A stretch of DNA of 64,000 nt, from positions 521,025 to 585,024 of the forward strand of contig WBMV01004890.1 in the NCBI GenBank assembly GCA_013396655.1. Direction: 5' to 3'. Under the pieces are notes generated by a model. It saw nothing but the letters and a program-made list of their open reading frames with translations. It made no database searches and was not told the DNA's origin. Position numbers and translations under genes: made by a program. This document shows positions 45,301-57,534 of the stretch, one piece after another. The stretch comes from Campylorhamphus procurvoides. Taxonomy: Eukaryota > Chordata > Aves > Passeriformes > Dendrocolaptidae. Every line of letters begins with the position of its first letter. Position 1 is the stretch's first letter.

Positions 45301-48300
45301 CTGCAAAATAAATGCACTCACTCACTCACTCACCCTCAGGCTGATGAGCTGCTCTGCCTATCTTCTGCTTTCCTCCACAAACTGTTCTTCTCATCCTTCC
45401 TGCCCAAAGCCCCAGTGCTCAGGAACCCACAGCCATGAAGCTGCTACCTGCATTCTCACTTGGAGTGGACATTTGAACGTGCTCCTGAGGGAGCTTTTGG
45501 GGGTTGGTTTCTCCTCACCGAGGAGCTGAGGAACTCAGAGCTGGTTCCAGGGGATGTGGAGCAGTGTTGTCAATGACACACTGTTTGGTTCAGGGAGCAG
45601 CTGGTCAGGCAGGGTCAGTCTGTACCTCCCCAGCCACTTCTTCCCAAGATCCAGGAGCATCTTCCCTGTTCAGGGCTCTCGACCAAGGACAGTGACAGCT
45701 GTGCAGCCACTTCAGGGCTGCTTGATCCCTGTAGCTCAGCCCATCACGCTGCAATGAGCCAGCCTTCCTATGTGGCTGCTTTGCCTGCCTACCCCATGCT
45801 CCTGTGAGCACCCTAAAAACCAATAAAGCACAGTAAAAAACATTACCAGTGTGTCTGGCAGGACAGCAACGGGGCAGCAGGAGTACTGAAAGATCTTTCC
45901 TGTTTTCCAGACGAGGAAAGGCAGGGTTAAGGCAGCCACAGCCAAGCCAGCAGCAGAGATGACGGCAGTAACCAGCCACAGGGATGTGTCTCCTAAAAAT
46001 AACACAAGCAGCAAAACTTCTCAGAAAGACTGTGAGGAGCCACCGCTGCCTGCAGTCAGGCTGCCCTTGCCACCCATCCTGGTGAGACCCTTCATTGGCA
46101 CACTCCTCCAGGGAAGGAGATCAGTGCCAGTGGAGGGCTGCACTCACGAGTCCTTCCTTTTTACCTCTCCCAAGGAACAAAAGGGCAGCACGTTTGCAAA
46201 GGACACAGCGGATATAGGGTGGACACAAAAGGGAGAGCTGCTGGGTGTCCTTGGGCATGACTACAGCAGGGAATAGGGAATAGGGAACAGGGAATAGGGA
46301 ACAGGGAACAGGGAGCAGGGCTATTCCTCCCCAGGAATAGGGAGCAGGGCTGGCTCTCACCCTGGGCCCTCACACACTGTGTCTGGCTGAAGCTGCTGCT
46401 CCTGTTGATTGCCTCCACGTACGTCTGAGCCTTCACACAGTAGTCACCTCCTGCCTCCATGGTGTCCAGGTGAACCACAGAGCTGGCCTCCTTCACCACC
46501 TTCTGCTGCATCTGCCACAGGACCATGAGAGAAAAATCAGAACACAGGGCAGGGACCTATTGTCAGACAGGAGCCCTACCACAATGCTGGTCCAGACTTT
46601 GGTGGGAGGAAGGGAAGGAGCAGCAGGAGGTGTCAGTGAGGGCTGTGTGAGTAAGAGAAGAGAGGGACGAAAGCAGTGAACAAGGAGGCACAGCAGAGTG
46701 CAGAATGAGACCACAGATCTGGAAGGGTAGGAGGGGTTGGGAAGAAGAAGCCGTAAGCCAAACAGGCAGAATGATGATGTTGGACCACAACACTAGACCA
46801 TAACCTACTCCTCTGTTCTAAGTGCTCAATGACTAAGGTCCTGACTGACCCGAGCTTTTGGCTGGGTGTGATGGACACCTGGCTTCTGATTTCTTTCAAC
46901 AGTTGAGATACCTGGGGGGATTCCTCTTCGCAGAGAAGGAAATGGGGAAAGAACAGACAGGTTTCTCCATGAGGGTAAGAGCAACCCAGTGGTATGTGCA
47001 GAGTAATCTGGGACACACTGAGTCCAGGCTGGTCCTGCAGCCTCACAGGAGGCAGGAGGTTGGACTAGCAAACAGTCTGCGTGCTGTCCCTCTGAGGGCT
47101 CTCTGTTATTACCCAAAACCTGAAGGTGACACTCACCCTCCTCTCCTGGCCCTTCTTCCAGTAGAGGACACGGAACTGAAAGGCAGGCCCCATGTCTTCC
47201 AGCTCCACTAGTAAATGATACCCGTCTGCTACGACCTTCATCACAGGTGGGGTCAGGGAAGCTGCCAGCACAGAGAGAGCACCAATATCACATCACAGGC
47301 AACCCTTAAAACCCCTCCTTCTTTTTCCCAGCCAGAAGCTGCCATCAGGAGTGCAGCAACACTAGTCTGGTGTAATAGCTGGTTGCTTCAGTGGGGCAGA
47401 AACCACTCTGCTCCACCTCCCAGTGTGTCTAGATAAAGTAATAGACTTCCAAAGGGAATAGGACCATGACTGGCATTTCAAAGAGGAGTTTGGCAATAGC
47501 TGGGTTGCACAGAACTTGAAAGGTTTGGAATTTTCTCCAGTGGAGGAACTGTCTGGCCTGAGGGTCCCACGTGATCGACTGCAGCCGAACTAGCCGGGCA
47601 GCCAGAAGCAGAGACACCAGATCGAGCCAGCTCTTCTGCTCCTGGGCATCAGCTTAGCACTAACACACAGAACAGGAGCTCAGAACCACTGCTTTGCCAT
47701 GGGAATTTTGGCAGCTATTCAAAGGTGAAGCAAAAAGCATTATGAGCCTCAGGATAACTCTGGCAGTTCACATGAATCCTGATTTTCTTTCAGTATCTAC
47801 ATGGTTTTTGATAGACTTGGGTTGAGGATCTTAAGTTTTTGTAAATGTATGCCAGTGAATCTGTAGGTGATTTGCTTCCTGCTTGCTTTGATATTGAAAG
47901 CTTGGCCTTGTCTGAGATTCTGCTGTGAGGAATATTAGTGAAATAATGAGAATCAATCAAATGTGGATGTAACTACACACTGTACATTTGTGAACTGGGA
48001 ATCAAGGCAGTACAGAGATCATATTTGCACTACTTCTCTATGCCATTATTTACCACTCTGCTGTAGCTGAAACCAGTTGCAACCTCCTTGCTTTGAGGGA
48101 AGGAAGGAGAGTGATGCTTCATCCCATACAGAAGAGATGTCCTTAATTGAATTTGCTTTTACATCCAGTGAACTGCCACCAATACCGAGCAGTATGAAAA
48201 CATAAAATCCAAGTATGTTCATGATGAGTGTGCCACAAGTGGGAGGCTTGGAAGTATACTTTTAAATTAAAAGATGAAAAGCTGCTTAATACTATGTCTC

Positions 48301-51300
48301 AAAATTAAAACAAAAAACTGATAATATTGTTTGGGGAGTAAACCCAAATACTGGGCAACAAAGGGACAGTGCAAGATGCAACTAGCAACCAAACAGGAGC
48401 ATTTCTGTTTAGCTCTGTGTTGGCCCACTGGGTACTAATTAGCTATTTGTATTTTGATAAATGAAGAAGCAAGGCTGACTAAATTGTTAGTTTTGGGAAG
48501 GTCTTTTTGAAGTGTTTTGCATGTGTTATCATACTCTCTGTGGTTGTACACCTCCTCCTCTGACACTGGAGCTCCTCAGTCTAGAAGCGCCGTGGGCTGT
48601 GCTGATGCCCTGGCTGTCTGTGAACCCCATACAGAACCTGGGGGCTGTGTTTCAGTTCCTTGGCTCTTCTCAGTGCCAGGTTTCCTAAGAGATGTGAAAG
48701 CAGAGACAAGGGAAAGCGAGCAGTAAAAATGCTGAAGGACAAGAACTTAGAGTGATTTTTCCTTCTCTTTTGAACATTTGTCATATTCACGTTGCATCCC
48801 ATTGCAAGCTGTGAACTTCCACAGCTTAGCCAGAGGATGGTATTGAGGCCCTCAAGGCACAGGGCCAGGCTGTCAAATACTTCACTGAACTGTGAGAAAG
48901 CTCTCAGGAGTGTCCTTCCCTCTCTCTGCCTGACACTGTGGTCCGTGGCTCAGCTCTGTGCCACCATAGCTGCTGGAAAAGGGAGAGATTTTTCATTTAA
49001 GGCACTGTCTAGGATATACTTCCACACCAAGGGACAGAGTCACCAACTTAGGGGGCACTTCTGAAGGTGCTGCTTTGTCTAAGAGCTCTGCATGAGTGAG
49101 GACTGCTCAACACAGCGTGGTTGGCTAAGAGTGGAACACCCTAACCCACCATGAGAGAAGCTGAGAAGCAGGATGTGCTCTGTGGGCATTTGAGCTCTGT
49201 GTGACAAACGTGCACCTGAGGGATCCCTGAATACCAGACTGAGAAGATAACACGGACATACAGCTTGAGCCAACAGCAGGACTCACTGGTGATGCGATTG
49301 AAGAAGCCTTTCAGGGTGCCCCACTGGGATCTGCTGGCCCCAAGCTCTGCCCTCACCCGCAGGTTATAGGCCACGGTGGCAGAGATGTCCCCTGTGATGT
49401 CACACACTGTGGCTGTGAGGAGGGAGCACTCCGAGATGGGGATCCAGCTCTCATTGGCGTACACTCGCTCGTACTCCCTGGGGAGAAAGGAGAGCAGGCA
49501 GGCAGCACCTGAGAGCAGAGGTAGCTGTGACATGGGCTGAGGCTGCCTGGGAGTTCTCTCCAGGTAAAACCAGTACTGGGATGTGCTGGAATGCCAGAAG
49601 TGCACGAAACCAGTATGGGTGTTTTTGAGATGTTATCTGGAGAAAACCTCCCAGAGCCAGCCTGTTCATGAGCCAAAAGCAGCATGATATTGTAGGAGGT
49701 GGGAAGAGCCAACGCAGTGTTGATGCATCAAATCCTGCCCACTCCTTTGACTTGATCATTCCCAGCACACCAGAATCCCAAAGCCATATTGTAATACAAG
49801 TCATGGCTCGAGATATATCAGAGCCCTCCTGTGATGTGTGTTAAATGTTTAAAAGATTAACACTGAATTAACCTCGTATGTTTTCTCCTCAAACTTTTGC
49901 TAATCTTCCTAACTGTTGAATTCTTTGGATAAAGGCAGATTTCTCATGTGGAATTGATGCACACCTCGGATTACTCAAGTATTGATGAACCTGTAAAGAG
50001 TCTCAGAATTGGAGCAAAAGGAATTCCCCTCCAACTTGTGATTAGAAGTGCTGAAATATCAAACTTCTCTCAGGCTTGTGAGCTGAATGGTGCCCAAAAC
50101 AACCACAACAACCACAGCCACAACGAAAACAACAAACAAGTAGGACTTACACAGTGTTCAAAGAGCAAAGAAGAAGAAAAAAACAGAAGTTACCCCTGAA
50201 ACTCAACCGAGTATCTCACAGTTTCTCCCTGGACGATCACAGGAGTCCAAGTTAAGAAGTGTTTCATGTTGGTCGAAAGAATGGAGATATTCTGAGGTGC
50301 TGGCAGAAAAGCATCTTCACCTAAAATTCCCAGTAAAAGAAAGAAAGAAAAAATTGAGTGTACTAGGAAAAAAGAGCTTAGAAGAATAGTACAGAACAGT
50401 GTTTTGCATCAGAAATGCACACTCTTCATTTCACTGCTGTCACTTCAGTATCTGAAAGTATTTTACAAAGGAGATGAAGTGACAACCAAAGAGCAAATGG
50501 CAGAGTTAGGCTGGCACTGTGTGCAGAAAGGCAAAGGTGCTTTTTCCTTATTCCACAGTTTTTAATTGTGTCAGTGAAACAGTGAGAGAAGGTCGAGCCA
50601 TCCCATTTCATTTAATGAAGTCCCAAATACTCCGTTGCACTCTATAAACTGCTCCAATGAGTGCCATGGTTCAAAATCTGCTATTTCTTTCCAGGCTGGA
50701 TCTGGAAAAGAAGATCCTGGCTCTGGTACAGCTCCTTTCATGTTGCAGAATTCTAATAATGTAAGTGCTTGTAGGCTGCAAAGTACCTCTTAATAGAATA
50801 TACTTATTCAATGCTCTATAAATGAAATGATTACATTACTCTGAGATCATTGAAGCATACATATGGGGTGCATACAGAGTGCAGTGAATTTTATCCTCTG
50901 CTATCTTGATGTCAAATCCAGCACAGAAGGCAGGATTCCCCATGGCACATCCTGCACTGTCCTGTGGGAACAGGCTTAGCTCTGTTCTGCTCCTTTGCCA
51001 CCCAGGCCACTGAATGGTTCCCAGGGAACCACTGCAAGGAAGGAATGATGGAGGGATTTCTACCAAGCCACTGCAATAGTGGCAAACACTCTCCCCAAAA
51101 CAAGGTAACTGTTCTATCACAATGTGTTGCCTGAAGGTTATTTTTTACTTAAATTGATATCACTTAATCAGGTTTATAATCCAGTCGTCCTTAACTGCAT
51201 GATTATAATCCATTAGTCCTTAACTAATTAGAAAGGGTGTCTTCTTTTGAGCCACGTTTACCAGGTTAACTAGGCAATGCCAGTTGTTCTAACCAGGGTC

Positions 51301-54300
51301 AAAACCAAGCTGACAAGTCCACCAGCAATGTTTTCATAACAATTGCTCTTTTCAAGCATTGGAACAACATCTGTCTTTGTCTACCCTTTGAATATTCCCT
51401 GTATGTGTATCTTTATAAAACCACTAATGATATGGGAACCCTTGATGTCAACTTTTTAATGATTCTATGACATGTCCTGCAGCTCTGTGGACACAATGCT
51501 CAGCTGTTCTGTGAAGTAAAATCCCAATATCTCTGGGGGGAGAAGATTTCTGCCTTGCCATTTCGATGAGAGAGGAGTCCCTCCCTGCCATATGAGCAGT
51601 CCTGTCACTTCTGGCTGGCTGAGGGTCCAGATGAGTGTCAAGGCACTTCTTAGTCTTTCCCACTGCAGTTTAACCACCCATTTGGTCTCTTGTGTTCTCT
51701 GTGCTTCTCAACATGGGGATTGTTTGCTGCTTTTCCTTGTACTCTTGGTTCCCATGTTAATTTGGGGAGTTGGCACACCTAAGTGTGTGAATTGCATAAC
51801 ACTCTTCATTTACATGAGCAGACACCAGTTCTCACATGACTCACCCAATGAAGTCCCAGCTCTGAGCAGGGATGAACTGCACGGGAGTGTCTCCTGTTTT
51901 TTTAAGTACTTGACATTAGGACTTTTTGTTATATATATATTTTTTTGTATTCCAACGTACTAAACCCTCTTTTATTAAACTGTCTAGAAACCTATTTTAA
52001 AAGGGGATAGTTCTGAACTGGGCTATGGCTTTTAATGGCTCTAAGGTTATTTCACAGCTGGCTGAAACCAATCTTCATTTCCAGGCTATGCTTATCTTAG
52101 TACTCTGTTTTCCTGGTTTGCTGGCAAAACCAATGACTTCTATTGGCACAGTGAGACCTGTCACCTCATTTCAGCTGAACCATGAAAGTTCACACACAGA
52201 AACTAAGGTTTTATTCTTCCTTTCACTAGGGAAAAGCTCTGTGTTTAATGACAATGTATAAGCCTCTATAAAAGAAGTTCACTGATTTAAATTTGACCTT
52301 GGCATTGTATACTGGAAGTTTTTTTTGGAAGAGAGGCTCGTGCTTTTCCAATTACTTTGGATCTAGACATAATGTATCCTGTGTCACATCCAAACAAATT
52401 ATATTCCAGCTTCCTCCAATCCATCTGTTGCAACAGCCCACAAAACAATTGTAACAAATACAAGTTTGACACTGGGAGAAAAGACAGTTCTAGGTTATAT
52501 AAAGAGGGAAAGCACAGAGTAAAACCAGTGAAATGTGGTGTTTCAGGACTAAAATAACCCCTTAACTCTGGCCTATGCATTTTGAAGGGAAAAGAAACAC
52601 CAATGCTACAAAGTGCAGGAGACAAGTGGGCAGAGGGCACAGGCAGGGCCAGGGGGCTGAGAGCACAGGGCTGCCCATTTCCAGGAGATTGGGGATGCCC
52701 AAGCAGGCTGCAAAGAGCCCCAGGGAACAGCCAAGGCACAGGCATTCCAGCCATACTCCCTCTTACCCTCATGTCTCCAGTCATGCCAAAGAAAAGACAT
52801 GTCCACATTTTCTCTGTAAACAGCACTTCTCCCCCCTACCCTCTCAGCAGTATGTTCCATTTCCTTTGCTACACAAATAATATATTTCCATTTAGAATGG
52901 TGATAACCCTTTTCATTTAATATTTTTATCCTCTTTGTGTTAAACATGAAGAATTTACTGTTAAAAAAAGCCATTATCAACATTTGTCTACCTTACTTTT
53001 GAGTTTTAAATGTCTTAAATAAACTCTGCTATAATTCTATTGCTCTGGGATAGATTTTTGCGTTCCTCTTCCTCTGGGAATACAGAACACAGTAATATTT
53101 CATCATTACTTCATTACTACTATTACCACTAGTTACTGTTAAGTGTATGTGAACAGTATAAAAATATCAATACAATTACTTCTGTATTCATAATATCCTC
53201 TCCTTTCAGAGGCTTAACAACACAAGAAGAAACAGAAACTCCCAAATTGGAGTGTCCAGAAGTGATTCACCTCATCTGTGCTTTTCCTTAACATTTTCTA
53301 TATAGGGCTGAGAAATCCTTCCTCACCACTGTGCTAATAAACACTGGCTTTTAATTTTCAAGTTTTGTACCATTTAATCTCCTTTTGCTAATCTGGATGA
53401 CACCAGTGCCACCAGCTCTTGTGTCTTGGGGCATGGTGTGCCTTTCCTTGAGGAAATTCACTGAAGGGGAATCTGGCAAGGGAATTCTGAATATTGGTGA
53501 AAGAAAAGGATGTCTGTTACATCCCAAGGAGATAAAGGAATTTCTTTGTGAGCTAAATGAAAGCCAGACATCCTTAACTCCTAGAAACATAGCAATTTGG
53601 ACAATGATAATCAATGATGCTAAGCAGTCTCTTTGGCTAGAGCTCTAACCTGAAGGCTCAGGGAACATCCCCTCCCTCATTTGCTAATTACACTGACTGA
53701 CATCAAAAGGCAAGACCCCAGGACATTCCCAATGCCTATTTTTCTCCCCAGCACCTGGGAATCAAAGCCTGGACTCCTACACTAGACTGGAACACACTGT
53801 CCTCTACCCTGCTCTGCTCTGCACTACCATTAAGGCATAAACATTCAACCAAATTAATGTCAGACGCTCAAAAAGGAGGTTAGAGCACCAATTTTTGTAT
53901 TTCAGGTCAAGGCCAAGAGAATGGGGGACACAGGGTAAGTTATCCCACTTTTCTCTCCTCCTCTCTGTCAGGGTAAGACAAAATTGGGTGAGTGTGAGGC
54001 TGAGCAAGGCAACAGTGCTCCTGCCTGGGAACATCACACAAACAGCCAGCCCCAAACAAAGATACAGGAAAAAGTCTTTGAAGAATAATTGCCCAGCTTT
54101 GTCATCTTTTAAAACACATTTGTCATCATCTCCCCTGTTCCACAGAATGAACTTTCAAAGCCAATGCTGTGTCAGTGGTTTCTGTAATTAGCAATTAAGA
54201 ACATAAATGATAAGAAAGATATAATTTTTTCCCGAGGCAGAGAATAAAATGGAGCAAGAAACAACCTGAATGTTGGTGGCACAACCTAAGGTGGCACATT

Positions 54301-54948
54301 TAAGAAAGACAGGACTAGGGAAACCCCAGGCACAGTGGCTGTTGCTTTCTAGAGGACTGGCCATCACAAACACTGAGCTGCATTCACAAGGTCTGAGGCC
54401 AAACCCCTTCTAGATGGGTTTGGTGCCCAGCATTTACTTGCAGAAGCAGATTGCAAAATGCACAAGCTCCTTCCAAGGTAAAGGAGACCCCCAGTGGACC
54501 CTTTGGAGCTATGAATTAGCACTTTAAATCCTTGCTCTCTGACCTTGCACCCAGGCAGGGCATCCCTGTGCTCAAAGTTTTCAGCATTAAAAGAAGAATG
54601 GGGAGTTCAGCTTTTCACAGAACAGCCAAAGAGCAGAGACAAACACAGTATTTAAATTCCTTCAAACTGAAATTTCCCTTTACAGTTCAGAATCGACCTG
54701 TAGAATACAGAAGCTACAGATTGCCTTTTCCATTTGCTTAGTCTAATATTAATTTTCGAAAAAGAATTCAAATTCAAGGCCACCTGACTGACTTCAGCAC
54801 TGTAGAGACCTGTTTAACAAAAGGACGAGAGTCCCTCAGAAACCCTTCCTCTTCTCTGAAGTCAGTTGAAGACATTTGAGAGACATTTACCTGTGAGCTT
54901 TGCTGCAATCAGGGTGCAGAGGAAGAAGCAGACGAGCTTTAGTGACAT
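45175..54948 (-). CDS. IL20RB: Interleukin-20 receptor subunit beta (complete gene, 7 coding exons)
   Basis: Joined coding segments, in transcript order: 54948-54891, 50320-50194, 49477-49287, 47261-47137, 46511-46361, 45992-45847, 45300-45175 (924 nt; 307 residues plus stop). All junctions are in phase with canonical splice sites. The product is a class II cytokine receptor. Known role: it pairs with IL20RA (IL-19, IL-20, IL-24) or IL22RA1 (IL-20, IL-24) to activate JAK/STAT3 signalling, mainly in epithelia. Visible: a signal peptide (about 1-20), fibronectin-III D1 (about 26-125) with C79/C87, D2 (about 126-217) with C192/C213, sequons N30, N70 and N203, a TM at about 222-246 and a short cytoplasmic tail of about 60 residues, as in human (311 residues total). 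Landmark segments STNMKHFL, PYNL/AYNLRVRAELG, YCVKAQT and QYSCCP identify IL20RB rather than other class II receptors. Confidence 0.95.
45301..45846 (-). other. IL20RB intron 6 (546 bp)
   Basis: This short intron lies between the TM exon and the terminal exon. An open frame running from exon 6 into this intron is only read-through. A (CACT)n tract lies beside the acceptor. Confidence 0.85.
45315..45333 (+). repeat. (CACT)n short tandem repeat
   Basis: About five CACT units begin 14 bp from the exon 7 acceptor. On the transcript strand they read as GTGA/GAGT repeats, replacing part of the usual pyrimidine tract. Confidence 0.9.
45847..45992 (-). CDS. IL20RB: IL20RB coding exon 6 (transmembrane and membrane-proximal tail)
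   Basis: The acceptor is ttatttttag (45994-45993) and the donor is ACACTG|gtaatg (45846-45845). It encodes residues 218-266: GDTS, a hydrophobic membrane span of about 25 residues ending LVW, a KTGK stop-transfer, then the conserved IFQYSCCPVAVLPDTL. The two cysteines just inside the membrane could be palmitoylated; this is inference. Confidence 0.95.
45993..46360 (-). other. IL20RB intron 5 (368 bp)
   Basis: This short intron lies between exons 5 and 6. It contains the 7-bp minisatellite at 46269-46320 and no other feature. Confidence 0.85.
46269..46320 (+). repeat. 7-bp minisatellite GGGAAYA
   Basis: About seven units alternate between GGGAATA, GGGAACA and GGGAGCA. Two diverged echoes (ggaatagggagcaggg) follow at 46334-46349, close to the exon 5 donor. 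Confidence 0.92.
46361..46511 (-). CDS. IL20RB: IL20RB coding exon 5 (second half of D2)
   Basis: The acceptor is ctgtggcag (46513-46512) and the donor is CAGG|gtgaga (46360-46359). It encodes residues 168-217 (MQQKVVKEASS... TQCVRAQ), including the D2 disulphide C192/C213 in the DYCVKAQT and FSQTQC motifs, and sequon N203-R-S. Confidence 0.95.
46512..47136 (-). other. IL20RB intron 4 (625 bp)
   Basis: Canonical boundaries on both sides. No repeat or additional exon is recognised. Confidence 0.8.
47137..47261 (-). CDS. IL20RB: IL20RB coding exon 4 (first half of D2)
   Basis: The acceptor is gtgctggcag (47263-47262) and the donor is AGG|gtgagt (47136-47135). The 125 nt encode residues 126-167 (TSLTPPVMKVVADGYH... 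LYWKKGQERR), with the class II receptor pattern HLLVELEDMGPAFQF that parallels human HLVIELEDLGPQFEF. Confidence 0.95.
47262..49286 (-). other. IL20RB intron 3 (2.0 kb)
   Basis: Canonical boundaries. ORFs here are short and non-homologous. No repeat is recognised. Confidence 0.8.
49287..49477 (-). CDS. IL20RB: IL20RB coding exon 3 (second half of D1)
   Basis: The acceptor is tctccccag (49479-49478) and the donor is ACCA|gtgagt (49286-49285). Translation runs EYERVYANESWIPISECSLL onward to LKGFFNRIT (residues 63-125). It includes the D1 disulphide pair C79/C87, sequon N70-E-S and the AYNLRVRAELG strand. Confidence 0.95.
49478..50193 (-). other. IL20RB intron 2 (716 bp)
   Basis: Contains an A/C-rich CAA-type low-complexity stretch at about 50095-50140 and nothing else recognised. 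Confidence 0.8.
50095..50140 (+). repeat. CAA/ACA-rich low-complexity tract
   Basis: Irregular repeats of aacaaccacaacaaccacagcc lie close to the exon 2 donor. On the transcript strand they are T/G-rich. Confidence 0.8.
50194..50320 (-). CDS. IL20RB: IL20RB coding exon 2 (first half of D1)
   Basis: The acceptor is aattttag (50322-50321) and the donor is CAGGG|gtaact. It encodes EDAFLPAPQNISILSTNM followed by KHFLTWTPVIVQGETVRY and SVEFQ, closely matching the human LPAPQNLSVLSTNMKHLL-type segment. It carries the sequon N30-I-S. The exon begins in phase 1 and ends in phase 2. Confidence 0.95.
50321..54890 (-). other. IL20RB intron 1 (4.6 kb)
   Basis: This is the largest intron of the gene, separating the signal-peptide exon from D1. 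No coding exon or interspersed repeat is recognised. A short TATATATATA run followed by poly-T lies near 51931-51947. Confidence 0.75.
54891..54948 (-). CDS. IL20RB: IL20RB coding exon 1 (signal peptide)
   Basis: ATG is the complement of 54946-54948, with A at -3. It encodes MSLKLVCFFLCTLIAAKLT plus one base, a short basic/hydrophobic signal peptide. The donor on minus is ACAG|gtaaat. The following exon supplies GT to complete G20. The call rests on phase, position and signal-peptide character, because signal peptides are poorly conserved. Confidence 0.88.
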
Positions 54949-56105
54949 TTTGCTCGTATTTGTTGCCTTTCCCCACGTTCATATCCCATTGCAGAGGTCA
55001 GAAATTCCCCCGTCTGAGCCAGCCATGGTGGGCACGAGGTGGAGACTCCAGGGCAGGGTGGCAATCACCTCTTCCCTGGCACACAGTGTGAGGGTGAAGG
55101 CACAGGGAGTGCCCTGGGAACCTCCTGCCAGCTTTTCCTGACAGGTCTGTGCAACTCTCACCTGGATGGTGTAACTCTTTCGTGGGCAGTTCCATGTATG
55201 AAACAAAGGCATTCTAAGGAGGAAAGGGGATACTTTGGATATTTCCAGAGGACTCCTCACTTTTCTGCTCAGCCCCAAACTACACAAATCCTGAGGCTTC
55301 CAAGCACCAGGGAGTTTCCCCCACATTACAGGGGCATGTCTTGTGTCCTTGCACAAAGGACTCTGTCCCTCTGGGCTGCCAGAAGGGATTGTGTGCTCCA
55401 ATTTGTCTTCAAACACTAATGAAGGCTGTGTTGAGCATTTGCTGAGGAGGGCATTGTGTTTCCAGACTTGGATTGGTGCAGGCACGTGTATCCCAGGGTT
55501 TTCCATCTCCCAAGGTCCATGCTGTCCATCTCACCCTGACTGAAGGCAGGATTTCCAGCTGATGCAGCTCTGAGATGTTCTGAGTGCCCCAAAGCTCCTG
55601 CAGGCTCCCAGGTTGCAGCAGCAGGAGCTCCCTTTGTGCTCATGAGGTTGGTTTCTTCAGGGGCCACAGGAAAGACAAAATGTAGGTGGAAGCTTCGTAT
55701 GTTCTGCAAAAGGTCATTTGAATTAACTGAAATTCTGGCTATACAGCAAACATGAGGAAGAAGCCAAATCCCACCAAATGCTTTTAGCTCTGCTGGAAGC
55801 AAGTACTAGAAATCTCACTTCTAAACCTCTTCCTCCTCCCTACAGTTTGTCACCTTAGAAGGTGCTTTTTATTTTCTTAAAAAATTCTTTCCTTTCTGGT
55901 ACCTTTTAATAGCAAATACACAACTGCTGTTTTCAGTGGTGAATTGAAGGGATCTGTCAAAAGCTGTTTAGTACCTGTTTTCCAAGGAAAGAGGGGGATT
56001 TTTTATTGGTGAAAGAATAAAATTCGTATTCAGTTAATCAAAGATCTCCAGATTTTCAGACATGCAGGAGCAGCACAGTCAACTAAAATCCCCAGATGTG
56101 CTCCT

Positions 56106-56283
56106 TCCTTTCATTGTCTTCCTTCCTTTTTTCACTTCTTTCTTTCATTTCTTTCTTCCTTTACTATCTGTGCCCTCCCTCTTCTTTCCCCCATTCTGTT
56201 CTTTTTCCTTCCACCATTCCTTCAATTCACTTCTTCCTCCCTTCCTTCCTGCATCCCTTCCAGCCTTCCTTATCCTTCTCCTC
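56106..56283 (+). repeat. Polypyrimidine (CCTT/CTTT-rich) tract
   Basis: About 180 bp are almost entirely C and T on the plus strand, dominated by ttcc and tttc units. The open frames across it encode Ser/Phe/Leu/Pro-rich nonsense typical of simple sequence. Confidence 0.88.
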
Positions 56284-57488
56284 TCCATCTTTGGGACACA
56301 TTGAAAGGCACATAAATCTGTAAATTTCCCAAACATGGGATTGTTTTCCTTCCATGGCAGGAGGATGTTCTCTGAAATACCTTTCAAGGAAACTTTTATC
56401 TTCTTGTTCTTCAATATCCCAATCTCCTGGTGCTTTTATCAAATGTCTGTACCGAGAACCAAAGGTGGGGATTGTGGTGAGTGATTTCATTATTCATTAT
56501 TTCATTATTGTGAAATGCAATGGATGTGGTCAACAGTATTAGCAGTAAGATACTACTCTTTTGCTGGGAAGCAAAATAAGTATTTGCAGAAGAAAGGTAG
56601 AATTTAATGGTCAGTGGGAAAAAAGCCCCAACCTGTTCTTTTGTTGTGCCAAGAAGTTCTAAAGAAAGCAACCCTGAGGTCTGAGCTAATGCTCACTTAG
56701 GGCTGGGTACTGTATCTGGTTTTTCCCTGGGTTATTCTCACGATGCCATAAACATGTGGAGGTATTTTGATTCAAAATTCAGACAAGAGTTGAGAAGTAT
56801 TTCAAAATCCACACGATGTGTAACAAATTGTGCCACACCCCCTGTATTTTAGTGCTGAAACAGAGGCACAGAAAAGGGTTTGCATACAGTTTGCAGGAAA
56901 TGTACTGGAATCAAGTCCACAGCCAGAAGTCTTCCTTTCTGAACCTTTCCCACTGTGTGTGAGCCAGCCAGCCTACTTTTCTTTCTCAAAGGTGGGGAAA
57001 ATGAACACAGGCCCATATCAGAGTTAATCAATGCTCAGCAATGAAAAGGAGAGTGAGTCTGCTGGAATAATAAGGATTGCAAGTGCCCTGAGTTATCAGC
57101 AAGACTCGAAAATGAAAATGATAATAATATTATACTGTGTTTCCTTCCTTGATTACAGTCACCTAAAGTGGGGTGTCTAAAGAAAGCTTGAGGTGGAAGC
57201 TGAAGGTGGTGCAGATACAGGGCTAAGGTGTGCAAAACAGAAGGGATTATTCAAGTTACAACAATTAATGTGACAAAATACCTGCTACCTTATTCTGAAA
57301 TGCTGTATGAAAATATTTGGTTTGATAGAGATAAAAGAGCTCTCTCAATTTTACTGCTTTGCTTTCGGAATTTTATTAGTTTTACAAGTCATTTTGGATT
57401 TGATGAAACAAACATTTTGATAACTTTTCCTTATCAATTATGGTTTCATTTCTGTTTCTGTGAAATATTTACATATTATTAAAGCAAG

Positions 57489-57534
57489 TGTTTCTAAAGA
57501 TAAAGGTTCTTAGACAAGTATTTCTAAAGATAAG
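57489..57534 (+). repeat. Short imperfect tandem duplication
   Basis: The phrase 'caagt.tttctaaagataa' occurs twice, at about 57485-57502 and 57516-57533. The unit is roughly 31 bp. Confidence 0.7.

Noticed and set aside
52287..52826. 179-codon minus-strand ORF in IL20RB intron 1
   Set aside because: It does not match any receptor segment, has no needed phase or splice partners, and exon 1 joins exon 2 correctly without it.
54979..55506. 175-codon minus-strand ORF just upstream of IL20RB
   Set aside because: It could be imagined as an upstream exon, but the signal peptide at 54948 already gives a complete protein and the ORF has no homology.
56062..56323. Phe/Ser/Leu-rich ORFs on the plus strand
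   Set aside because: Direct translation of the polypyrimidine simple-sequence tract.
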